Source: Trichostrongylus colubriformis (lineage: Eukaryota; Nematoda; Chromadorea; Rhabditida; Trichostrongylidae). Taken from it: a DNA stretch of 64,000 nucleotides. The stretch's first letter is position 1. Every line of letters begins with the position of its first letter. A program made the translations under genes and the position numbers. Below are positions 45,501 to 54,452 of this stretch, one piece after another. Location of the stretch: contig OZ022261.1 in NCBI GenBank assembly GCA_963978905.1, forward strand, positions 30,067,686-30,131,685. The letters run 5' to 3'. A model generated the notes under the pieces. That model saw only the letters and a list, made by a program, of their open reading frames with translations. It did not search any database and was not told the origin of the DNA.

Positions 45501-48500
45501 GACTCTACGATTGCGAATGTGTTTCAGAAACGTGCGTAATTTGCCCCTACGGTAAGACAGGAGACTGTACAAAATCTGGTGTGGTTTATGAGATTGAGTG
45601 TAGGGCGTGCAATGGCAAGTATATTGGGGAGACCGGCTGCGTTTTGATAACGCGTATAAATGAACACTTGGCCAGTAAGAGCAGGGGATCAATAACAACT
45701 CCACTTGGAAGGCACAGACGTGAACATCACAGCGGGAATGACTTTGACGTGAAGTGCAAGATTCTGTCACATGAGACCGAGATTTCATCTAGAAAGGCAT
45801 TAGAAGCATTTTGGATATCCGTAAGGAATCCAATAATGAACAACGGAAATGAGTGTCCTTCAATTACGAGTGAATTCCTACCGTTTGTACCGCTCTGTGG
45901 GTTAGAATGATGTCGCGACTGACAGCACCGTCATTTGTCATCACCGCTGTTTAGTAACTCCCAGTCGCACACAGTACTAACAAAAGTCGGTAGCGACGTC
46001 CTACCACTCTCGGTGGATCACGGGTGAGTTCAATTTCTTTCTTTCGTCTATTCGACGTCTCCATGGATTGAGTGGGTGAGTCCGAAATGCTAGGGGTTCT
46101 TGGCGCTTGATCGGGTCGGTTAAAGGTCAGCAAACTTCGATCCATTTTCTAGGCCTCTGAAGACGACGAAAAGGTCGAAACGTCAGGCCATAAATAAACT
46201 GATCCACCTAACAACCTCGTTCGGCAAAGCATTACACGAATAATAGCAAAAGTGTTTTTCATAATTTAGGCCTGATTTCCGGTGTGAGAGTAAGACTTTA
46301 AGAAAACTGAAAAATTTTGCAAAAATTTCTTCACGGTCTGATAGTACAGTAGCAAAGAAACAAGCGGAATAAACGGTCAATAATGCGAGAATTATTGGAT
46401 TGTTGCATAATAAATTCGGCTCTTTTCAACCATTTTATTTATTAAAAATAATAATAAAATTTAACGAAAACGCTTTGATTAATTATTCGGGAGCTTTTCA
46501 TCATCAGAGTCAAAGACTGCTTCCCACTTGGTAGTCGTCAAAACGTCAATTTTCTTTGCAGAAAAACGTAACAATAAAAAGCCGCGTTAATTATGCAACA
46601 ATCTATTAGAATGCTCTTTCTATCACTGATCTTCATCCGAACATGCCCTTGCACTTTCTGCCTCACTAAAAGGAATGATGCAGGCAAGTAGTCAACGAAT
46701 CCCGCCCTTCACCGCTACTCCGCCGTCGGCATTCAACGCACTAAAACGCATCCAGGCAAGACGGCGATAAAAAGCTCAAACTGCGTCTTCTATCCCGAAA
46801 TCCACCACGGAGCAAATCTTCAAGAGCTGCCCCACCTTCTGAAGAAAGCACTTCTTCCCAGTACTGATTCCCCTGTTACTTCTGGTGTTTCTTAAACCAA
46901 TGAGAGGAAAGTCACGCTGGAGCAGATTTCTCCGTAAGAACAATGGCATGCATCCCGTTATGAAAGTTCCCGTAGGCTTACAATGGCATTCGAATCTTCA
47001 GTACACACACATGATACAGACATCATTACTCCGAACAGTTAGTATTTAGTACTACAATTCGAATGTCCTTACATTTTCTGTACATACACAGGAAAAAGGA
47101 ATCTAGAAAGGAATCGTGCACGGAAAAATGAGTTCCTTTGTTACTCTTAATTTGTGTTGTAATTGCTTAATAAGGGCCGCATGCAAACTTTCACGCGAAA
47201 AAGCTAGAAAGGTGATGACAAAGTAAGAATCGTCTGCCGCGGTCGGAGACGCATAGTGGGGAACGGAAAGTTACGCAGGCAGTCCCACTCTTCGCCTCCA
47301 ACCGCAGCGGACGACGGGGCGGGCATTTGCTCTTGGGCCCACACCTACTTTGGGGACTCGTATCTTGGCCGCATGCGCACTTCTTCGCGAGAAAATTTGC
47401 ATGCGCATCCTATTCAGGAAAAACAACATAAATGGGGGTAACAGAAAAACTTAATTTTCCGTGCACGATTCCTAAGGCAACTGGTGTGATGGCTCTGGTG
47501 AAACTGATTATATGAGCATAAGATTTCTCCATAAGCAAAGTTTTGCAATTTTTTTGATTCATAGGGTTAATTCCGGTAAAGCTGATTTTCATGAGGCTTT
47601 CCAAGGGTATTCATCTCGATTGCCTGAGCATAATTGAGACAAGTGTGCGAAGCACCAATGCGTTTTCTCACCGGGGAACACAACACTTTCCAATACTGAC
47701 GAAACAGAGGACATCGAGCTGCCATCATGTCCGATAACTAAAAAAACGCCAACGACAGCGACACCATCTGGTTTCTTAATGGCTTCCTGTACGGTGAGAC
47801 CTTGACGTACATGCACCAGATGAAGCTGAAGGTATAGCTTTAGGCAATAGAAGATGCAGTTATAGTCACAGTCAAAAGCAATATAAGAAATAATTAAATT
47901 GTGGCGGAGAAGGAGGTATGGTTTCAAAAAATGATTACTAGAGGTACTTGCAGACAGTATGTGAGCGACTTAGCTTCTCTCAGAGGCGCCACTTGCTGTG
48001 CATGACAGCCACACGTCATAGATTCACGTAGCTTCAATCTATTCACGCAGACATCGGTGGGTAGGTTAGGGGCTTATCATCTTTCTACACATTTTACTCC
48101 GATCGTTTTTCTTTGCTATGCGCCGTACCACGTTAGCCACTTAATCAGCAATAATTAAAATACCCCATGTGGAAATACCCCTTATGCGATTGGTTGGTTC
48201 CTCTTTTTTGCAGATACTACCTCCAGCATACTATCACCTATTACTTCCCCACTGATAGATCAATAGATATTTTCTAACTTATTGTTAGGGGAATACACAC
48301 AATAACTGCACATATATACGTCGTAAGAGATTTCATCGAGTGCTCTCCAGCCTTTCGTGCAATAGCGATAGTCTTGATAGATATCGACCTGTGGTCTTCT
48401 GCTCACACATTCACCAGAATGTTGCTCACACTTCATCACCTGGTGGTAAGTTATTAGCATAGAAGCTTCGCTCTGTGGTGCCACGTCAGACGCGATGGGT

Positions 48501-51500
48501 GGAAGCATGAACGCCGTGCGTACTTAGGTCCTGGCGCGGTAACCGTCTCTGTGTGAGACCCCTAGCTCGCACGCAGTGCATTGCGAGCCAAATGCTGTCA
48601 CGCGAATTTTCTGTTATAATGACATTCGTCCACACCATTTTCATATCTCACGAATTAATGTTTGGCCCATAAAGCTGGAAACGCTGCGAATTTCCGTTGA
48701 AACACCCCGGCACACTTAAGGGATCATATGTAATGAGACATTTCCGATCTAAGGACGAAGAAAGACATCAGATGCCACATTACTTTAGATTTACTGAGAA
48801 GACAAAAATGTTTCAGGGATATTTCAAACAGAAGTTAGAAGACAGTGGAGAATCTGTGGGGTTGACGCACCTCTGCAGGATAGTGCAGTCCACCCATTTT
48901 GTGCTCCGATCCTAGATGATCGTGCTGAGCCCAGTGTAAATGGAATTGCACGAGTTGATAACGGTGTTTCAGACCACCACCTTGTATATACGGTTGTCTT
49001 GTGCCCCAGTTATCAAAGCCATTGACAGCAACTGAAATCAAGAATTCAAGCTCTGAGCTAACAGATCTGACCTATAAAGTTGAGGAAAAGATGTTATAAG
49101 TAGCTTTCATCACCTGTGTGACCATTATTAGAAACATTCACTGGACCGGAGCTATCATAATGTACAAAGTGCATTCGATGCAGTAGTGCGTAGTCAACGT
49201 CGGATGCACGAATATCAATCGGGCTCTGAAACACGAAAAATTTGGAAAGTTTCGTCTCCAGATGTGTGTAATCAAGACACAAAATTTGATTAACTTCTTG
49301 TGCGTTGGGTCCAAAACGATGCGATCTAGGTGTACCGTGCGCAGTCTGGGCCTAAAGCGATCACCATGTCCTACGCTCTATTTTAGACCGCACGCCCCGC
49401 AACGCGACGCAAACTTTTCGCCCAAATGCCACCCACACTTTCGTTCCCCTATCTATGAAAGCCTTGCAATACCTTAGTGTTAAGCTGATCTTTTATAAAA
49501 CGCGTGGAACTACCCTCAACACCGCTATTCTTCTACGCTTTGGTTTTTGCAGTCGTAGTGCGCAAAAATATTGACTTTCCCTCTCTGAAAGCCTTCTGGA
49601 GGATTTAGAAAACACCTAAAATTCCGCTAGGAAGTTGTGCGTAGACGAACGTTGGATTCGATATAATCTTGGGCGGATTATCACATTCAGTAGTTAAGTT
49701 GGAGGAGCTGCGTGAATTAGGGCTGAAGGAGAAGTATTTTTAGCCGCCTATGACTCTTAAATTCAAGCGCTTCACGCTGCCTTCGATTTTTTTAAGAGCA
49801 AGTTTGTGAAGGTATTTGGGTGACATCGAATAACAAACACGAGAAAATGACGGAAGTGAGGAGACGAGATACATCGACGCAGAGATCGGTAGCACCTACG
49901 AGTGGATTCCCTTTTGGATTGTAAACTAATTCAGCTTCATGGGCTCTGTTCGCTCTACTAGTCACTCGCGCGTGGTACAATGTCCGTAGTTGCCAGGTGT
50001 GCAACGCGACACTCCAACTGGGTCAGATCACGCAAGGCGGTGACGGAGTCGCCCCTTGAAGACAGTAGTAGAGGTAGAGTGAGTAATGAAAGTGAATCAT
50101 CCAAATGAAAGATACGGGTCTCTAAAGACTCTATGTATGTGGCATAATTTGCGATGAAAAGGAAGACTTGCTTTACTTCTTACTGAAACTATGAGCAGTC
50201 ATTCCCAACACCTGCCATCCAACATGGCCCGCCTTTTTCGCTAACGTGACCCCCTATTCGGAATCCACTGGAAAAGGGGATCTTATTTTTCGGGTTTTTG
50301 AACATTTCATTCCGCTTTTCTTCACTTTGGTACTACTGAGCGCCAATCTTTCATGTTCAACAATCTTTTCGTACTTGATCCGAATCACCCCTACCCCTGT
50401 CTTTGATGCGTGGCATATTTACAACGACACCAGTGAGACATTTGTGACATTTGTGACGCAAGCCGGGCGCGATTCGCGTGGCGCGATAACCCAATTCAAG
50501 TGATCTGACGCACACCCGTAGTTGCGACCCAGTCCACCTACCCTCGAAATGAAGTGAAATACCCAAGTTTTCCGGGGAGTGTGCTTGTCAAGCTGTGTCC
50601 ATTTTCCATCCACCTGCATCCTCCCATAAAAGTCTAATTGAACTCCGCTGAGATTAAACGCTTGGTTGCTCTCAGTGTGATCCCCACACATCTATAGCAA
50701 TACCGCTGTCTTCCTTTCAGTAGACCTTTCGAAAAAACTGAGGGGTGTGCAGCACATTAGTGAACGTAACTCGAGTGTTTTAGCACAAAACTTTATAGTG
50801 GTCCTATCTGGAATAGTGGAAAAGAAATTGATGCTCAAGGCTGAGGTTATAGTTTGCACGATCATGCGATCGCATGTGTCGTCGTGCGCACCCTCCCTTG
50901 TGCGTGCTATTTTCGTTCCACTACGCCACTCACCATCCTTTACCCCTCAAGGGCTGTGCGTTGCGGAGGGAAAATAGCACGCTTGAAAGAGAGTGCGCAC
51001 GATGACACATACGATCGCAATATTGTGCGAATCGCAGTTTTCCAAGGATTGTCGCAGGGTGAGCCTCGGAATGGGGCTGATTAGAAGCAGAGATCATCAC
51101 TGGGTATCATTTTTTGTACAATGTGTCGTTCTCCATTACTGGAACAATTGATCTGTCAAATTCTGTTGAATTGATTCGGCACGCCCTAGATCCTTCCGCT
51201 GTTCTTTCGGATTTCATCCTTCAGAGGACCCTACACAGGCAGTATTCATCTTCTCAGAGGTTGAAATTGCAAGCTGCTCAAAAGCGTGAGGTCGAAGCCG
51301 AAAATTTCAGGGAAGCATAGCCTTAGGTTTGAGCGGTCGCAAATTCAATCTGAATAATTTTTGCATTGATTCCACAATCCGCTGCATTGCTAGATGTTTG
51401 ATCCATTGGTCAAATCGAAGGGATAAAGATTGAAACACCCGTTAGCATCTACTTTTAGTATACGCCATGCATCTTACTTTCAGTGAGGAATGTATTGGAA

Positions 51501-54452
51501 TTCAAAAATTGCCTTCAGACAAACGTCCTGTCCCATGATGAAAGTACAGAGAACCTCGTCGGGATGAGAGTTTAAAATTGGGGTGGTGTGGGGTTGTCCC
51601 CGAGATAGAAGCCTCATAATTAATTGGATCACCAACTTACGATCCCTCAGCACTGGGTACAATAAAGAGATATCAATGTGCAGGGAACTGGCAGTGCCTA
51701 TAAATATGATCAAACACCTGACTAGTTAAACCAGTTGATTCTGCAACACTACATCAACGAAATGGGTCAACGACGTGCATGAGATCCATCTTTAGATGAA
51801 ATCAATCTTTCAAATAGTAAAAAGCAACCCCGAAACAGTATCAGATATTCAGGAGGCCACTGAGCAGAGTCCGTTATGAGTTTGCAAATTATAAGGGCTT
51901 TTTTTCAGAAGAAGGCAACCCAGCTATATTGCAAACAAAGCGCACGTCACTCAGATAAGGCAAATTTCTAGAGTCTATCAATTTTAGCGCGCTCGCAAGT
52001 TTGCGTGTCAATATCGATCGGAGACCCAGCGTGCGGTTGCGTTACATCTGTCCCGCTCGCTCACTATGAAAATGGCGCGAAGGACAAAAGAAAGAAAGCG
52101 TGCAAGACGCACTCACTGGGGCCACATCCTACCTATACACATAAGCCAGGCCTTCCCTTAATCACTGCTGTTCTTCAGAGTGCATGGACGCACTTATCCA
52201 AGCCAAACCTTTGCACCCATTTTGCATCCCCGTTCTATTTGGATGTTTTCTGTAGGTGTCCTGCGTCGCAAGCCACTACACTTCATTCTCTGTTGACGAT
52301 TCGAAACAAAATACACAAAGGCAAAGATCAAGGAAAGGTGCAAAACAGTGCATTTCGATTCTCCTCCTTTCCGGTGTTTCAAACTACCCACATATTGTGA
52401 TGAATTCCAAATTCAGACTGATGAATATAGAAATCCATCAGTTTCATGGTCACAGTGCTGATATGTCAAATTACTGAGTAGCTCTCTTGAAGGGATGAAA
52501 CATATGATACGTTACTCCACGGTCCCGTTTTTCCTACATTGACCGGTTAATGCAATGTTTGAAGTTCGGATCATTTTAGAGAATATTGATTCCAATCAAA
52601 TGGAAATATTGCAATTTCGCGATAAAGAAAAATAATGCCTTAAATCAAGATTCCATGACAGCTGAGAAAATATGGCTTGAGGTAGAAGCGCTTGGGGGTT
52701 TGTACTGTCTAGGCATTATCACCGTGACAACCCATGGTTAGGAATTGGGACAGGTAAAGTTTTGTGAGTAAGCGCTATTCCTCCATCCATGGTTGAGGTT
52801 GTTATTATACTAAAGTGATTGTGGTATACTAAAGTGATGTTTCCAAAAAAAAGGAAGTAGTTAATCGATAATCATATGTAGCACTAATACCTAGAGAAAG
52901 CACGATTATCGAGACGCCGAAGCGATTAGAGACCATCTTATCGCCCCGTAAATCCCTGAAAAAAAACAGTACGTCCTAAGATTCCCCGAGGAATTTTGAT
53001 ACAGCTCCTCTTTCACTTTCCCACAACAGGAGTCCTCCCTTGAAGATTTCTCGGTACTACTGGAGTTAGGAGGGGCCAGCGCACTGTCTCTAACGCTATG
53101 GTTAGAGCGCAGAGAAGTCGTAGCGCCTGCCGAATCGGGTTCAAATTTTACAAAGAAACGGGCTTGATGAAGCAAATTTGTGCTTTTTTCTATCCTATGT
53201 TAGCCCAAGCCTTGGGGGAAGAGATTCCCTTTCCCTAGGCTTAGGCGAATTCGCGTAAGTGATTGTTAAGTCTAGTTTAAGTAAAATCCTCGTTATATAT
53301 TAATGGAGGAATAATTTAATCGTTTTCTTAGTTAGTTGGCTCTATCTGGGCATAAAATAACCTTGAGAGTTCCTATACGCAGAAATTGGGCGCAACTTAT
53401 GCTTTTGTCGAGCGTCCCCCCCCCCCCCCCTTAACTCCAGTAGCGCCGATTTCTCAACCTTTGCCTGGACCTGATCTCACTCACCCGTCCCCCGATTGGC
53501 TTCTCCTGCTCATGCTCTTCCGGGGATATAGCCCAACGAGGAGATGAGCTCCACTAGAACTAGAGCATGAACAGATTTCCTGAGATCCTGATTCACGCTA
53601 ACATAATCCGGAAATTCATCTCACAAGTACGGAAGCAGAACTAAGTGATATGCATAAGATGACAGCAAAGACGTAAAATAATCCTTGTGGTAATCTTCCG
53701 ACACTTTACATTGGTTTTACAGTGGCAGTAATAAGAGTGTAATAGATTGAGTACACCAACAAAGTGCAATGAAAAACACAAACCCGTTATTACTGCAGAA
53801 AAAATGGAATGAGAAAGAAGATAGATGGAGGGTTACGAGCTCCAAAAAGAAAAGGGTAATGTAAGTAGGAGGAAGTGGTACAAATGGATGCCTAGGGAAG
53901 GACATGTTTGATCAAAAAGACGAAACACTGAGGTATCGATTGGTAGATCAATTGTCCATGGAGGCCTGAGGAAGAGGCAAAAACCGAGCATCACCAACAA
54001 AAAAGAAAGGAAAAATAGTTGACTTTATGAGAAAGAGGTGTATGACCATTTCGAGTCTCAAAAAACCGAAAAAGTCTAATTTTTGAAGAAATCTGAAGTG
54101 TCAGTACTATTATAGTTGATGACGGCTCCAAATGATTCTCACAACTTCAAAAATTTAATATCAACTCACTTGTCTAAAGCCATCTTGACAGCTTTTCCCC
54201 CAATTTTCAGGGCCATTACCTTCTCGGTAACCCCAGTGCTCTTCTCCTCCACTATATTCAATCCCTGAAACAACAAATGTTTCCTTGAGGAATCGAAACT
54301 ATAAACCTTCAAAAACTAAAAATTTTTGAAGGTTGTTTTTTGTTTTGCAATTTTAAATTTGTTAAAACTGTATTGTTTGTTGCAAGAGCTTCGAAATTAC
54401 CTTCGAACAAGAAGGTTAACAGGAAGACGATCATTGGCATTTCCTGGAACAT
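39348..54452 (-). CDS. Alpha-carbonic anhydrase, secreted or membrane-anchored, eight coding exons
   Basis: Reversible hydration of CO2 to bicarbonate. Exons in transcript order: 54452-54401, 54264-54170, 49225-49114, 49031-48871, 47825-47672, 40377-40220, 40177-40112, 39524-39348; 975 nt, 324 residues, all junctions GT-AG and in phase. Zinc ligands H117 and H119 (FHLHW) and H142 (ELHLVHV); proton-shuttle H85 (NNGHT); gatekeepers E129 (GSEH) and T221 (SLTTPDC). C43 and C225 match the disulfide of extracellular family members. N-terminus [18 protein letters not shown] is a signal peptide. The C-terminus ends in a hydrophobic segment (about 305-324) after [11 protein letters not shown], suggesting a GPI or membrane anchor at the cell surface, as in CA IV-like enzymes. 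Introns are 42 nt to 7.3 kb; the largest contains the Penelope pair. Appears intact. Confidence 0.93.
40112..40177 (-). CDS. Carbonic anhydrase exon 7
   Basis: 66 nt in phase 0, encoding [20 protein letters not shown] plus DQ. Flanked by a 42-nt intron upstream (GTCAGT...GATAG) and a weak GTTCTC donor. Both splice sites are weaker than in the other exons, but length and phase fit the family. Confidence 0.7.
40220..40377 (-). CDS. Carbonic anhydrase exon 6
   Basis: Acceptor CTTTCAG, donor GTCAGT. Encodes [20 protein letters not shown] and [13 protein letters not shown], the most diagnostic motif of the family. Confidence 0.95.
41482..41494. repeat. 13-bp direct repeat flanking the Penelope pair (left)
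   Basis: TAATAGCAAAAGT, identical to 46241-46253. Likely the target-site duplication of the whole inverted Penelope insertion. Confidence 0.6.
41594..41631 (-). ncRNA. Hammerhead-like ribozyme motif, left copy
   Basis: On the - strand: GGCCT, core CTGAAGA, hairpin CGAC-GAAAAG-GTC, core GAAA, then CGTC and AAGCC. Same as the right copy except that one base of helix I is mismatched (AAGCC instead of AGGCC). Confidence 0.5.
41871..42200 (-). CDS. GIY-YIG endonuclease domain of Penelope-like element, left arm
   Basis: Begins with [18 protein letters not shown], the GIY-YIG signature of Penelope endonucleases, followed by a conserved Arg (LITRINEH) and a catalytic Glu candidate ([12 protein letters not shown]). 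Preceded in frame by a Cys-rich linker ([19 protein letters not shown]) typical of these elements. It is one frame off the RT ORF, so not expressed as a fusion. Confidence 0.85.
   Translation of the reverse strand: MVYEIECRACNGKYIGETGCVLITRINEHLASKSRGSITTPLGRHRREHHSGNDFDVKCKILSHETEISSRKALEAFWISVMNPIMNNRNECPSITSEFLPFVPLCGLE
42290..43276 (-). CDS. Penelope-type reverse transcriptase, left arm (partial)
   Basis: RT motifs in order: motif [12 protein letters not shown], motif [14 protein letters not shown], motif C CRYIDDCF, then [11 protein letters not shown]. The N-terminal third expected for Penelope RT is missing. Between 43230 and 43395 the frame continues only with indels ([20 protein letters not shown]), which look like sequence errors rather than mutations. 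Retrotransposon remnant on the same strand as the host gene. Confidence 0.88.
   Translation of the reverse strand: MDQPTNVMVSQHHREPTADHGSCAPTNTRLFLDHLHRARIYPSCAVESFDVTSLYTNVQNDMALQALSEMPDRHHSNINTFGLERNHIMTLVKECLSCNIFRCSGFYYSQIRGLAMGQRLAPVLAICFMSRIEEPVLARMSLMYCRYIDDCFIITSTQSEMDECFRILNEQSQYIKFTRETPTNAWLPYLNTQVKVSDDMISVKWYRKGSPKNILIHAKSAHPTAVKRAVVKNMFKTAIAVCTGNGERRESVALASRIAAQNGYTQPSFHVRTFHDHRRRGTPFQGRVPLCLPFISDTFSSAIRRCLVRAQLQNDVVLVNIPTISNVS
43430..43739 (+). repeat. Duplicated palindrome centre before the gap (probable assembly artefact)
   Basis: Matches the start of the right arm (44397-44700) but with single-base indels (TTTCAAATACG versus TTTCAAAATACG, GGACCACCGACC versus GGACCAACCGACC, ATCTCCAAC versus ATCTCAAC, GGCCTAC versus GGCCCTAC). 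Ends at the N run. Confidence 0.7.
43740..43939. other. Assembly gap, 200 N
   Basis: Exactly 200 undetermined bases, probably a placeholder of arbitrary size. Confidence 0.99.
43940..44387 (-). repeat. Second copy of the left-arm centre after the gap
   Basis: Repeats the inner end of the left arm (about 42985-43410) in the same orientation, including left-arm-specific variants (SEMPDRHH), and is free of the deletions seen there. Encodes an RT fragment around [11 protein letters not shown]. Confidence 0.75.
44403..45491 (+). CDS. Penelope-type reverse transcriptase, right arm (partial)
   Basis: 362 codons open. RT motifs as in the left arm, without indels in the fingers region: [20 protein letters not shown], then [11 protein letters not shown] (motif A), [13 protein letters not shown] (motif B), [10 protein letters not shown] (motif C). 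The first in-frame ATG is internal and the RT N-terminus is missing, so this is a 5'-truncated retroelement ORF. It stops at 45489-45491; the normal continuation ([14 protein letters not shown]) lies one frame away, so a frameshift near 45470 separates RT from endonuclease. The left arm has the same frameshift. Confidence 0.9.
   Translation: MFYSLIKTHKLSPENVTSMSADTFKIRPIISCVGGPTDRISWYLNIIVSQLLTMVPAHLTNTRLFLDHLHSARIYPSCVVESFDVTSLYTNVQNDMALQALSEMLDRHHSNINTFGLERNHIMTLVKECLSCNIFKCSGFYYSQIRGLAMGQRLAPVLAICFMSRIKEPVLARMPLMYCRYIDDCFIITSTQSEMDECFRILNEQSQYIKFTRETPTNAWLPYLNTQVKVSDDMISVKWYRKGSPKNILIHAKSAHPTAVKRAVVKNMFKTAIAVCTGNGERRESVALASRIAAQNGYTQPSFHVRTFHDHRRRGTPFQGRVPLCLPFISDTFSSAIRRCLVRAQLQNDVVLVNIPTISNVS
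45581..45910 (+). CDS. GIY-YIG endonuclease domain of Penelope-like element, right arm
   Basis: [18 protein letters not shown], then [26 protein letters not shown] and [17 protein letters not shown]. The frame is open from about 45493 and includes the Cys-rich linker. Family role: nicks the target DNA for retrotransposition. Out of frame with the RT. Confidence 0.87.
   Translation: MVYEIECRACNGKYIGETGCVLITRINEHLASKSRGSITTPLGRHRREHHSGNDFDVKCKILSHETEISSRKALEAFWISVRNPIMNNGNECPSITSEFLPFVPLCGLE
46152..46189 (+). ncRNA. Hammerhead-like ribozyme motif, right copy
   Basis: Helix I GGCCT pairs perfectly with AGGCC at the end; core CTGAAGA fits CUGANGA; helix II GAC-GAAAAG-GTC; core GAAA; then CGTC ending at the expected cleavage position after GTC. 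Helix III is only AC/GT with no loop, so any activity would need dimer formation through the palindrome ACGT. One unpaired C after the first core box departs from consensus. Penelope-like elements are known to carry hammerhead motifs in this terminal region. Confidence 0.55.
46241..46253. repeat. 13-bp direct repeat flanking the Penelope pair (right)
   Basis: TAATAGCAAAAGT, identical to 41482-41494; overlaps the last bases of the shared element end. Confidence 0.6.
46395..46606 (-). mobile_element. Internally deleted mariner
   Basis: Ends TTGGATTGTTGCATAATAAA and AATTATGCAACAATCTAT are imperfect inverted repeats flanked by TA (46393-46394 and 46607-46608). The - strand retains only a transposase C-terminus ([17 protein letters not shown] then stop), like the end of mariner proteins. 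A different family from the element at 14586. Confidence 0.7.
47107..47474. mobile_element. Foldback family E, copy 3
   Basis: Left AAAGGAATCGTGCACGGAAA, right TTTTCCGTGCACGATTCCT, with family words AATAAGGGCCGCATGCAAAC and TTTCACGCGAAAAAG. Both ends share the substitution GTGCAC for the family's GTCCAC, so they changed together. Sits in intron 5 of the carbonic anhydrase gene. Confidence 0.75.
47672..47825 (-). CDS. Carbonic anhydrase exon 5
   Basis: Acceptor CCTTCAG, donor GTGAGA. Encodes [20 protein letters not shown] and [12 protein letters not shown], with the third zinc ligand H142. Confidence 0.94.
48871..49031 (-). CDS. Carbonic anhydrase exon 4
   Basis: Acceptor GATTTCAG, donor GTGCGT. 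Encodes [20 protein letters not shown] and LHYPAE: zinc ligands H117 and H119 and gatekeeper E129. Confidence 0.95.
49114..49225 (-). CDS. Carbonic anhydrase exon 3
   Basis: Acceptor GTTTCAG, donor GTGATG. Encodes [20 protein letters not shown] and VNVSNNGHT with the proton-shuttle His. The preceding Gln of the family's QSPIDI motif comes from exon 2. Confidence 0.94.
50245..50370 (-). repeat. R1 fragment
   Basis: Shares with R1 the blocks CACTGGAAAAGGGGATCTTA, TTTTCGGGTTTTTGAACATT and TTTTCTTCACTTTGGTACTA, in the same orientation as copy 3. Diverged and partial. Confidence 0.5.
50852..51031. mobile_element. 180-bp foldback element
   Basis: Left arm TTTGCACGATCATGCGATCG then ATGTGTCGTCGTGCGCAC and CGTGCTATTTTC; right arm GAAAATAGCACG, GTGCGCACGATGACACAT and CGATCGCAATATTGTGCGAA. 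Arms about 70 bp, centre short. Non-coding. Confidence 0.7.
54170..54264 (-). CDS. Carbonic anhydrase exon 2
   Basis: Acceptor GTTTCAG, donor GTGAGT. Encodes [20 protein letters not shown] and DGFRQ, the family's N-terminal HWGY...GP..W motif with disulfide C43. Confidence 0.94.
54401..54452 (-). CDS. Carbonic anhydrase exon 1: signal peptide
   Basis: ATG at 54452-54450, donor GTAATT. Encodes [17 protein letters not shown] and one base that completes Gly with exon 2. The hydrophobic core [10 protein letters not shown] fits a signal peptide and the phase matches exactly. ATG at 54440 would give a shorter but still plausible leader. Confidence 0.82.

Larger units (their letters stand above)
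44388..46244 (+). mobile_element. Penelope-like retroelement, right arm (5'-truncated)
   Basis: Mirror image of 41539-43429: partial RT, GIY-YIG domain, 3' region with hammerhead-like motif. Transcribed opposite to the host gene. Together the arms make a head-to-head inverted dimer whose outermost 30 bp (ATTATTCGTGTAATGCTTTG and complement) are identical. Confidence 0.9.
49226..54169 (-). other. Carbonic anhydrase intron 2, 4.9 kb
   Basis: Holds an R1-like fragment (about 50245-50370), a foldback (50852-51031), a C-run near 53415-53430 and no recognised gene. The + ORF at 51114-51320 (68 codons) and - ORF at 52906-53175 have no recognisable domains. Confidence 0.6.
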
